From Pseudomonadota bacterium (GTDB lineage Bacteria; Pseudomonadota; Gammaproteobacteria; Xanthomonadales; Xanthomonadaceae): a DNA stretch of 13,003 nucleotides. The notes below the pieces were generated by a model. The model worked only from the letters and a program-made list of their open reading frames with translations, searched no databases and was not told the DNA's origin. The stretch is from the NCBI GenBank assembly GCA_023439425.1, contig JAEXNZ010000512.1, positions 1 through 13,003 of the forward strand, written 5' to 3'. Below, in pieces: positions 6,158-12,685 of this stretch (the first letter of the stretch is position 1; every line of letters begins with the position of its first letter). Made by a program: the position numbers and the translations under genes.

Positions 6158-7453
6158 GTGACCCACCCGCTTTCCCCCTCCGCCGGCATCCCACCCCTGT
6201 TGGCGTGGGCATTCACGCTGGCATTGGGCGTTACGCCGGTGCTGCTGATGTCGACTACCGACGGCGGCAGCGCGGGGTACTACCTGCTGGTGCTGCTGAG
6301 CATGATCGTGCTGGCAGTAGTGCGCCCCACGCAGGTCGGCCAGCGCTGGTGCGACAACCGCCGCGAGTATGTGTGGATGGTGGCGGCCATGGGCGTGATG
6401 CTGGTGGGCGTGCTCACCAGCCTGCTGGTACATGGTCTATGGAAGGGCTCGGAAGTTGAAAAGGCCGTCCGCTTCTTCAGCGTCGGCCTGATTCTGGCGG
6501 CCGCCCTGCGCATTCCGCGTGCGGTGTTGGCGCATGCTGTGTTCGGGCTGATGCTGGGCATCTGGTACGCGGTGATCAACCTGGGCTGGCTGGTGGTGAA
6601 ATCCGGTGGCGCGCGACCGGCCACCACCCAGTTCAATACGGTCACCTACGGCGACCTGACCCTGCTGTTCTCGGTGCTGGCTTTCGTGATGATGGGCGTG
6701 CGCATCACCCGGTTCCGTCGCACCGAGTTCGCCTTCAAGCTCATTACCGGTATCGCGGGTGTAGCCGGCTTTGTGGCCACCCAGACCCGGGGCGGGCTGC
6801 TGGCCATTCCGTTCTTCCTGTTTGTCGGACTGCTGATCCAGGGCCGGCGCATGAACCGCTTCAAGGTACTGGCTTCGGTGCTGCTGCTGGGCACCGCCGG
6901 TGCGATCGTGGCCAGCGATGCTTCGATGCGCGAGCGCATCGAGTTGGGCGTCAATGAATTCGACCAGTGCCAGGTCGCGCACCTGGCCGATACCTCGGTG
7001 TGCATCCGGCTGCAGCTGTGGCGTGCGGCCGGGCACATGATCCACAGCGAGCCGGTATTCGGCGTGGGCGGTGGCGACCGTTTCCGCGAAGAACTGGCGC
7101 AGTTGGCCACCGAAGGCCAGGTCACGCCGATGGTCGCCCGTGACTTCGGCGAGACCCACAATGATCTGCTGTACTTCCTGGCCACCTACGGGGTGCTGGG
7201 CGGGTTGGGCCTGCTGCTGCTGTACTTCGCCCCCGGCTGGGTGTTCGCGCGCCGCCTGCGGCTGTCGATGACCGACCGCACCACGCGCCTGTTCGCCGGC
7301 GCGGGCTTGATGATCTGCGTCGGCTACGTGGTGTTCGGCCTGACCGAGATGATGTTCCGCGACATGCGCAGCGCTTCGTTCTACGCGACCTGGATGGCCC
7401 TGTTCCTGGCGCTGTCAGACCCGCTCAGGCTGCGTGATCCCGCGTCCCGCTGA
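6158..7453 (+). CDS. O-antigen ligase-family (WaaL/Wzy_C) membrane protein
   Basis: A polytopic membrane protein of 431 aa with about 10-12 hydrophobic stretches. The Wzy_C signature is present: Arg211 in TQTRGGLLAIPFF (208-220), then a large periplasmic loop (about 255-335) containing GVGGGDRFREEL, ending at His334 in GETHNDLLYFLATYGVLGG. Arg and His at these places match the residues essential in WaaL ligases (about Arg215 and His337 in E. coli). WaaL joins lipid-linked O-polysaccharide to the lipid A core in the periplasm; Wzy polymerases and PglL-type protein glycosylases share the domain, so those alternatives remain. The start is GTG at 6158: an in-frame stop at 6143-6145 and loss of the first membrane segment from the next ATG leave little choice. 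In the 93-nt gap upstream, CACAAT (6099-6104) is a weak -10 candidate. Its stop is 2 nt from the end of the convergent GT4 gene. Confidence 0.85.
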   Translation: MTHPLSPSAGIPPLLAWAFTLALGVTPVLLMSTTDGGSAGYYLLVLLSMIVLAVVRPTQVGQRWCDNRREYVWMVAAMGVMLVGVLTSLLVHGLWKGSEVEKAVRFFSVGLILAAALRIPRAVLAHAVFGLMLGIWYAVINLGWLVVKSGGARPATTQFNTVTYGDLTLLFSVLAFVMMGVRITRFRRTEFAFKLITGIAGVAGFVATQTRGGLLAIPFFLFVGLLIQGRRMNRFKVLASVLLLGTAGAIVASDASMRERIELGVNEFDQCQVAHLADTSVCIRLQLWRAAGHMIHSEPVFGVGGGDRFREELAQLATEGQVTPMVARDFGETHNDLLYFLATYGVLGGLGLLLLYFAPGWVFARRLRLSMTDRTTRLFAGAGLMICVGYVVFGLTEMMFRDMRSASFYATWMALFLALSDPLRLRDPASR

Positions 7454-7455
7454 AA

Positions 7456-8577
7456 TCAGCGCCCCTCCAGCACCGCCGCGTAGCTGGCCTCGGTCAACTC
7501 GCTGAACGTATCCAGCCCGAAATGCCGCAGGGCATGCTCCCGCGCGGCAACCCCCAGGCGCGGCAATTCCGCGCGCTGTTCGTACAGCGCACTGACCTGT
7601 GCTGCAATAGCCGCCACATCGCGCACCGGCACGATCCAGCCGTTCTGCCCCTGCTCGATGTTCTCCGGCAGGCCGGCGTAGTCGCTGACCATCACCGGTT
7701 TACCCATCGCCATCATTTCGCGGCAGGCAAACGAGATGGTCTCCACGTCGTAGGACAGAACGAAACCGGCATCGCCGCTGGCCACGAACGGACGAATGTC
7801 GTCGAGCAGCCCCGCAAAATGCACCTGCTGCGCCAGGCCGAGGCGTTCCACTTCGGCAACGGCCTTTGGATCCGGGGTGCGCCCGGCAATGGCCACGTGC
7901 AGCTTGCCGCGCAGCGGCTCGGGCAGGATGGCCATGGCCCGGACCAGGTCGATCCAGCCCTTGTGGTTGTCGGTGCCCGCGTTGCTGACCAGCACCAGCG
8001 CGTCCGGGTCGGTGGTCCAGCGCGCGCGCAGGGCCGCGGCCTCGGCCGGGTCGGCGGGCGAGAAGCGGGTCAGGTCGACCCCGTTGCGGATCACGTCGAT
8101 CGGGCAGCGCCGGTACGGGCTGTCCAGCAGCATCTGCCGGGTGTGCGCCGACACTGCGATGACGCGATCAGTGCCCCAACGGGCGCGCATGGCGTTGCCA
8201 AAGGTATTGGCCGACTTGCTGTTGTGCTTGGTGAACACCAGTTTCGGCCGTCGGCGAAGCCCCGCCACGGCTTCCATCGCCACCCGGTGATCACGCGCGC
8301 CATTGGCATGCACGATGTCGATCTGGTGGTGCTCGATCAGCCCGCGCAGCCGGCGCAGGTCGGCCCATTGCTGGCCCAGCGTGCTCAATCCGCTGCTGAA
8401 GGCGATCTCCACCGGCTCGGCAATGCCTTCGCTGCGCATCACCCGGATCACCCGGCTGTTGCCCGGGGCGGCCATGAACAGTTGATGGCGACCGGACAGC
8501 GCACGGGCCAGCGAGGCCAGGTAGGTGGTGTGACCACCGCCATCGCCGGAGTGGAAATTGGTATAGAGAATCTTCAT
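7456..8577 (-). CDS. Glycosyltransferase family 4 (GT-B fold)
   Basis: A cytoplasmic enzyme of 373 aa that probably adds one sugar from a nucleotide-sugar donor, retaining the anomeric configuration, during LPS-core or other glycan synthesis. The ATG at 8577 is chosen over a start 12 codons upstream because it gives the classic GT-B beginning MKILYTNFHSGDGGGHTTYL, with a Gly-rich loop at 11-15. The N-domain runs to about residue 160. The C-domain contains DVIRNGVDLTRF (161-172), typical of GT4, and the E-x7-E signature with Glu279 and Glu287 (VETISFACREMMAMGKPV), which binds the nucleotide-sugar. The C-terminal GLPENIEQGQNGWIVPV is also family-typical. It lies 44 nt downstream of the GT2 gene on the same strand, suggesting a two-gene operon. 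Sugar and acceptor cannot be told from sequence. Confidence 0.92.
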   Translation of the reverse strand: MKILYTNFHSGDGGGHTTYLASLARALSGRHQLFMAAPGNSRVIRVMRSEGIAEPVEIAFSSGLSTLGQQWADLRRLRGLIEHHQIDIVHANGARDHRVAMEAVAGLRRRPKLVFTKHNSKSANTFGNAMRARWGTDRVIAVSAHTRQMLLDSPYRRCPIDVIRNGVDLTRFSPADPAEAAALRARWTTDPDALVLVSNAGTDNHKGWIDLVRAMAILPEPLRGKLHVAIAGRTPDPKAVAEVERLGLAQQVHFAGLLDDIRPFVASGDAGFVLSYDVETISFACREMMAMGKPVMVSDYAGLPENIEQGQNGWIVPVRDVAAIAAQVSALYEQRAELPRLGVAAREHALRHFGLDTFSELTEASYAAVLEGR

Positions 8578-8621
8578 GGGGGGCCTGACAGGAACGCCCC
8601 GGCAGTCTGCCACAGACGCAT

Positions 8622-9440
8622 TCAGCTGGCGTCAGTGCGGCGCGGCGGGTCGCTCACCGGCTGCCCGTTCTGCAGCATCCACAGCATGATGGTCTTCTGC
8701 CGCAGGTTATTGGCGCGCACGTAGGCGTAGACCAGGCCATGCCAGCCATCGCGGAAGCCGCCGCGGAACAGCAGCCCCCGCCAGAACCGCCATGCCGGGG
8801 CCAGTACCAGTTTGGCGAGGGTGGCGCGCTTGCCACGCGCGAACTCGTGCTCGGCCATCATCCGCGCGTAACGCTGGGTCTTGCTGAGCTGCTGTTCCAG
8901 TGAGCGGTACGGATAGTGGATCAGGTCGCCCTGCAACAGGCCCACGCTGCCATCCACGCTGGCCGCTTCGTGAATCTCGCGGGTGCCGCGCCAGCCGCCG
9001 TGGCGGCGATCAAACAGGCGCAGCACACGGTCGGGATAGGCATTGCCGTGGCGCAGGAACTTGCCGAAGTACTCCGACAGGCGCGCAAAGCGGTAGCCGT
9101 GATGCCCGGCGAAGCCGCTCGTCTGCGCCGCCTCGATGGCCTCGCGCAGCGCCGGGCTGACCCGTTCGTCCGCGTCCAGGCACAGTACCCAGTCGTGCTG
9201 GGCCTGCTCGACGCAGAACGCCTTCTGGCTGCGGAAGCCATCGAAGGCCCGCTGCAGCACACGCGCCCCGGCGGCGGCGGCGATGGCCACGGTGGCGTCG
9301 GTCGAATGCGAGTCCACCACGATGATCTCGTCGCAGAAGGCCAGCGAGGCCAGGCAGTCACCGATGCGGTCGGCTTCATTGAACGCGATAATGCAGGCGG
9401 AGATGCGAGGCCGTTCAGTGGGAGCGGTCGTGGAGGACAT
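8622..9440 (-). CDS. Glycosyltransferase family 2, WaaE/LgtF-like
   Basis: A GT-A-fold glycosyltransferase of 272 aa. The N-terminus SACIIAFNEADRIGDCLASL (14-33) and IIVVDSHSTDAT (39-50) form the nucleotide-binding part. The metal-binding DXD motif is Asp89-Ala-Asp91-Glu92 in VLCLDADERV. Residues REIHEAA (154-160) and the C-terminal pattern HYPYRSLEQQLSKTQRYARMMAE...GFRDGWHGLVYAYVRA are characteristic of the WaaE/KdtX/LgtF group, which adds the first glucose to heptose I of the LPS inner core. An inner-core role is therefore a reasonable inference, not proven. The ATG at 9440-9438 has no visible Shine-Dalgarno sequence, and its start is 1 nt from the start of the divergent plus-strand gene. 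It probably heads the operon with the GT4 gene downstream. Confidence 0.9.
   Translation of the reverse strand: MSSTTAPTERPRISACIIAFNEADRIGDCLASLAFCDEIIVVDSHSTDATVAIAAAAGARVLQRAFDGFRSQKAFCVEQAQHDWVLCLDADERVSPALREAIEAAQTSGFAGHHGYRFARLSEYFGKFLRHGNAYPDRVLRLFDRRHGGWRGTREIHEAASVDGSVGLLQGDLIHYPYRSLEQQLSKTQRYARMMAEHEFARGKRATLAKLVLAPAWRFWRGLLFRGGFRDGWHGLVYAYVRANNLRQKTIMLWMLQNGQPVSDPPRRTDAS
9432..9436 (+). promoter_or_regulatory. Shine-Dalgarno GGAGG that decides the start at 9442
   Basis: GGAGG lies 5 nt before the ATG at 9442 but only 2 nt before the overlapping ATG at 9439. The spacing favours 9442 as the main start. The site lies inside the first codons of the divergent GT2 gene. Confidence 0.65.
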
Positions 9441-9441
9441 G

Positions 9442-10497
9442 ATGGCTGAGTACCTGCTGTTTGCGACGGAGCGCTATGCGCTGCCTATTCTCGCCCCACT
9501 GGCGCAGGCGTTGCACGCGTCCGGGCATTCGGTGTCCGCCTGGTTCGAAGACGGCGCGGCTGGCGCGCAGCTGCCGGGCGTGCCCAATGTGGGCCTGAAG
9601 CAGGCGCTGGCGCTGCGTCCGCGGGCGGTGTTCAGTGCCGCCAACTGGGTGCCGCCGTTCATCGCCGGGGCCAAGGTGCAGGTGTTCCATGGCTTCAATG
9701 TGCAGAAGCGCGACAGCGCCCGCGGTCATTTCCGCGTGCGCGGGCTGTTCGATCTGTATTGCACCCAGGGGCCGGCCACGACCGCTCCGTTCCAGGAGCT
9801 GGCGTCGCGTGAGGGGCACTTTGCGGTGGCCCAGACCGGCTGGCCGAAGCTGGACCCGCTGTTCCGCGACGATGGCGGGGCCAGCGCGGCGTTGCGCGCG
9901 CCGGCAGCCGGGCGGCCGGTGATCCTGTTCGGCTCCACCTTTACCGAACGGCTGAGCGCGGCCCCGCATCTGCATGCGCAGATCGCCGCTGACATTGCCC
10001 GTGGTGACCGCTACTGGCTGTTGACCCTGCACCCCAAGTGCAGCGAGGAGCTGTTCGCGCAGTACCGCGCGCTGGCCGGAGCCAATGCCGCCTTCATCGA
10101 GCCCGAGCAGGTGATGGCCGCACAACGCGCCGCCGACGTGCTGGTGTCGGACACCTCCTCGATCGTGTCCGAGTTCGTGGTGCAGCACAAACCGGTGGTG
10201 ACCTTCCGCAACCGCGTGCCGCAGCCGCACATGATCGATTTCGACGTGCCCGAAGCGCTGCCGGCAATGCTGGCGCGCGCATTGGACCCGGAACCGGCGC
10301 TGATGGCCGAGATCCGCCGCTATGCCGATGACATCCATCCGTACCGCGACGGGCGTTCCAGCGAGCGGGTGATGGCCGCCACCGAGGACTTCCTGGCGGG
10401 CAAGCTGGGAACGCTCAAGCGCAAGCCATTCGGCGCGTGGACGCGCGGGCTGCAGATCCGAAAGGATCTCGGTTACTGGGGGCCATCCAGCCGTTGA
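9442..10497 (+). CDS. CDP-glycerol glycerophosphotransferase-family protein (Glyphos_transf)
   Basis: A GT-B-like cytoplasmic protein of 351 aa without membrane segments. The family resembles TagB/TagF, which transfer glycerol-phosphate to teichoic-acid precursors; Gram-negative members are poorly characterised. Visible hallmarks are His83-Gly84 in VQVFHGFNVQKRD, TGWPKLDPLF (132-141, usual TGxPxxD), LLTLHPK with His197-Pro198, and VSDTSSIVSEFVVQHKPVV (235-253, counterpart of the SDxSSxxxD/E motif near the C-terminus). The start is ATG 9442, set by a GGAGG 5 nt upstream; ATG 9439 would add one Met. It is divergent from the GT2 gene and converges with the ydbT-like gene 7 nt away. Its setting among LPS-type glycosyltransferases suggests transfer of a phospho-alcohol or a sugar to core or O-antigen; the true substrate is unknown. 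Confidence 0.78.
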   Translation: MAEYLLFATERYALPILAPLAQALHASGHSVSAWFEDGAAGAQLPGVPNVGLKQALALRPRAVFSAANWVPPFIAGAKVQVFHGFNVQKRDSARGHFRVRGLFDLYCTQGPATTAPFQELASREGHFAVAQTGWPKLDPLFRDDGGASAALRAPAAGRPVILFGSTFTERLSAAPHLHAQIAADIARGDRYWLLTLHPKCSEELFAQYRALAGANAAFIEPEQVMAAQRAADVLVSDTSSIVSEFVVQHKPVVTFRNRVPQPHMIDFDVPEALPAMLARALDPEPALMAEIRRYADDIHPYRDGRSSERVMAATEDFLAGKLGTLKRKPFGAWTRGLQIRKDLGYWGPSSR

Positions 10498-10504
10498 TGG
10501 AGGG

Positions 10505-12049
10505 TTACCGCCGCGCCAACGCCCGGTTCAACCTCTCCAGCACCTCACGCGCCTCACCCTCCGGCAAAAACCGCAACCGCAACGCAATGCTCCCTCCGGC
10601 CCCGGCGCTATCCAGCCACACACTCGCCGTCCCCAACAGCCGATCCAGCGGCGAGCGCGACAACCGCAGCGACTGCAGCTTGTCCAGTTCGGCCAGCCGC
10701 CACCAGCGCGTCCACCAGCCGCCTCTCACGGCCACATAATCGCCGTCCAGGTAGTACCCCATGCGCGCGATCTCGCGCGAGGCACGGAACGCTGACCACG
10801 GCAGCCAGGCCAGCAGTACCGCGCCCCACGGCCCGACTTCGAACACAGCACCCACACTCAGCAGCGGCACGATCACCAGCGCCGGCAGGCACAGTCGCCA
10901 CCAGCCACGTCGTGCTACGCCCTGCCAACGCGGCGGTGGCCACTGCAGCCGGGGCAGGAGGTGGCGCAGCAGTTCGTCGCAGGCGGCGGGGGTGGCTAAC
11001 GGAGCCAGTTCGCGCAGATCGCGGCCGTCGTCGTCCGACCCCACTCCCGCTGCATTGTCGATGCGCAGCTGGCGGCGGCCCACCCAGCGCTGCAGCGCGG
11101 TTTCGCGCAGCGTCCAGGCCTGGATGCGCCGGCGTGCCACGCTCGTGCGCATGCGGGTCAGCAGCCCGCTCGTCACCGTGAGCCTGCGCTCCTGCTCGGT
11201 GAGCTGGAAGCCGTGGTAACGCAGCAGCGCCAGCACCACCGACAGCAGGCGCAGCAACAACCAGAAGCCACCCACCGTAAAGACGGCGGCCACTACCCAG
11301 ACCCACGTCGCTGGGTGCAGGTGACTGGCATAGCCGAACACCTCGCGGCCATGGTGTTCCACCGCATCGCTGACATAGCCGCGCGGGAAGAACTGGTAGG
11401 AAGCGCCCCAGGCCGCCAGCACCGCCACCCAGCCACGGTTGGAAAGCAGCCCGATCCGCAGCACGTCCCGATTGCCCAGCCGCAGCAGCACCGAGGGCAA
11501 TGGTGCCGTCGATGGAGCCGAATGCGGCTCCGCCGCTGCATCGCCCGCATCGGGCAGCGGTGGCGGTTGCTGCCCGCGCTGCCGCACCAGCTGCTCCAGC
11601 GCCAGCGCCTGGGACAGTTTGAGCACGCGCATTTCCGCTTCTGGGCGGTGCCCGCCGGCAGATTCCAGACGCAGCTCCGCCACCCCGAACAGGCGGTGCA
11701 GCGGATTCTGGTGGACCACCACGTTGTGGATGCGCGCGAACGGAATCTCGCGGCGGTTGCGCGCGATGATCCCGCTGCGCACGCTGATCGCGTCGTGACC
11801 GATGTGGTAGCGGTAGGTCAGGTACTGCAGGATCGAGATCGCGACCAGCACCGCGATCACAATCAGCGTGGTCAGGTAGGTCCACATCTCGTCGCGGTCG
11901 CCGCGTCCGCCGAACACCAGCAGCGCAACCAGCGGCAGCAGGAACTGGCGCAGCTGCATCAGCATCACGAACAGCCACGACCAGGGATGCAGGCGCTGGT
12001 CCGGTGCCGGTGCCACCGGCGGCGCGGTGTCCTGGGGCAGGGTGCTCAC
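10505..12049 (-). CDS. Membrane protein with three bacterial PH domains, YdbT-like
   Basis: A 514-aa inner-membrane protein in which membrane-segment pairs alternate with bPH2 (DUF304/PF03703) domains. Hydrophobic pairs lie at about 23-78, 203-276 and 384-420. PH domains follow at about 79-157, 278-368 and 430-510. A visible repeat marks each domain: FARIHNVVVHQNPLHRLFG (104-122), RRRIQAWTLRETALQRWVG (306-324) and ELDKLQSLRLSRSPLDRLLG (454-473), each followed by a D/ESAGG-type turn. A Pro/Ala-rich linker (about 160-185) separates domains one and two. The start codon is GTG, overlapping the stop of the upstream ydbS-like gene by 4 nt (GTGA), so the two are probably translationally coupled and may form a complex. 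In Bacillus, ydbST belongs to an envelope-stress (sigma-W) regulon and is linked to resistance to antimicrobial peptides; the role in Proteobacteria is not established. Confidence 0.85.
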   Translation of the reverse strand: MSTLPQDTAPPVAPAPDQRLHPWSWLFVMLMQLRQFLLPLVALLVFGGRGDRDEMWTYLTTLIVIAVLVAISILQYLTYRYHIGHDAISVRSGIIARNRREIPFARIHNVVVHQNPLHRLFGVAELRLESAGGHRPEAEMRVLKLSQALALEQLVRQRGQQPPPLPDAGDAAAEPHSAPSTAPLPSVLLRLGNRDVLRIGLLSNRGWVAVLAAWGASYQFFPRGYVSDAVEHHGREVFGYASHLHPATWVWVVAAVFTVGGFWLLLRLLSVVLALLRYHGFQLTEQERRLTVTSGLLTRMRTSVARRRIQAWTLRETALQRWVGRRQLRIDNAAGVGSDDDGRDLRELAPLATPAACDELLRHLLPRLQWPPPRWQGVARRGWWRLCLPALVIVPLLSVGAVFEVGPWGAVLLAWLPWSAFRASREIARMGYYLDGDYVAVRGGWWTRWWRLAELDKLQSLRLSRSPLDRLLGTASVWLDSAGAGGSIALRLRFLPEGEAREVLERLNRALARR

Positions 12050-12585
12050 AGGGCGTCGTCGTCCTGGTCCAGCTGGCGGCCCAGGGTATCGCGCAGGCGC
12101 TCGGCGTCGGCGTGGTCAAGTCCGCTGAGCGTTACCGCGCTGAAGCGGCTGCCGGCGGTGTGCACCACCAGCGTGGCCAGCTGCGCCGCACGCTCGATCG
12201 GGCCGCGACGCAGGTCCAGGTGCTGCACGCGTGAGAGCGGCACACGGGTGTCCAGTTGCCACATCAGGTCGCGGCGCACGCCCAGGCCCTGCGCATCCAG
12301 CCGCCACCAGGTACGGCGCTGGCGACGGAAGCCGAGGCCAGCTCCAAGCACCACGGCAACCGCCACGATGGCGATCACCGCCCAGCCAGGCAGGGGCAGG
12401 CGCAGCATCACCCACGGCACGCCCAGGGCTCCGCCCACCATCACCATGGCGGTGATGCCGCTGCCCACGGCGGCCATGCTGGCCGCACGCAGCGGCAGCC
12501 GTTGCCAGCCGGCATCCGGCGGCAGCGCGGGCGGCAGTTCAGGAGCAGCGGGAAGGGGCGGGGCGGTGGAGACGTCGTCGATCAC
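12046..12585 (-). CDS. Small membrane protein with one bacterial PH domain, YdbS-like
   Basis: A 179-aa protein with a Pro/Ala-rich cytoplasmic N-terminus (1-30), two membrane segments (about 35-60 and 66-86) and one bPH2 domain (about 92-172). The domain is marked by RVPLSRVQHLDLRRGPIERAAQLATLVVHTAGS (114-146), of which RVQHLDLRRGPIER is the clearest YdbS signature. The same motif appears three times in the downstream partner. The start is GTG at 12585-12583; no strong Shine-Dalgarno sequence is visible, so an internal start such as the Met at residue 37 is not fully excluded, though it would remove part of the first membrane segment. It probably shares an operon with the ydbT-like gene (4-nt overlap) and may be read from ribA, 88 nt upstream on the same strand. 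Function is unknown. Confidence 0.83.
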   Translation of the reverse strand: MIDDVSTAPPLPAAPELPPALPPDAGWQRLPLRAASMAAVGSGITAMVMVGGALGVPWVMLRLPLPGWAVIAIVAVAVVLGAGLGFRRQRRTWWRLDAQGLGVRRDLMWQLDTRVPLSRVQHLDLRRGPIERAAQLATLVVHTAGSRFSAVTLSGLDHADAERLRDTLGRQLDQDDDAL

Positions 12586-12667
12586 GGCGGAGCTCGGCAG
12601 CAGATGGATCAGGCCGGGCCCGGTCGAAAGCAGCGCCGCACCCGTGGCGCAGACGGTAGCAGGTTGC

Positions 12668-12685
12668 GCCGCGCTATTGCGCGGC
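12668..12685. repeat. Perfect 7-bp hairpin spanning the ribA stop codon
   Basis: GCCGCGC and GCGCGGC flank a 4-nt loop (TATT on the plus strand). The UAG stop of ribA sits at the loop edge on the minus strand. No T-run follows, so it is not a standard intrinsic terminator, but it could weaken read-through into the ydbS-like gene or protect the ribA mRNA end. It may also be a by-product of GC-rich coding sequence. Confidence 0.4.

Noticed and set aside
8577..8613. Start of the GT4 gene 12 codons upstream at 8613
   Set aside because: The extra residues precede the canonical MKILYTNFHSGDGGG beginning and add nothing conserved.
7522..8724. 400-codon open frame on the plus strand, antisense to the GT4 gene
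   Set aside because: No recognisable motif and biased composition, whereas the minus strand has complete GT4 signatures.
9136..9441. Longer N-terminal extension of the CDP-glycerol transferase-like gene back to 9136
   Set aside because: The extension is antisense to the GT2 catalytic region and has shadow-like composition. The ATG at 9442 with GGAGG and a typical GT-B N-terminus is far better.
9415..10338. 307-codon frame on the minus strand, antisense to the CDP-glycerol transferase-like gene
   Set aside because: No family features. The plus strand has a Shine-Dalgarno sequence and the transferase motifs.
10608..12119. 503-codon frame on the minus strand, overlapping the ydbT-like gene in another frame
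   Set aside because: It reads as Ala/Arg/Gly/Pro-rich sequence without membrane segments. The alternative frame gives three clear PH-domain repeats.
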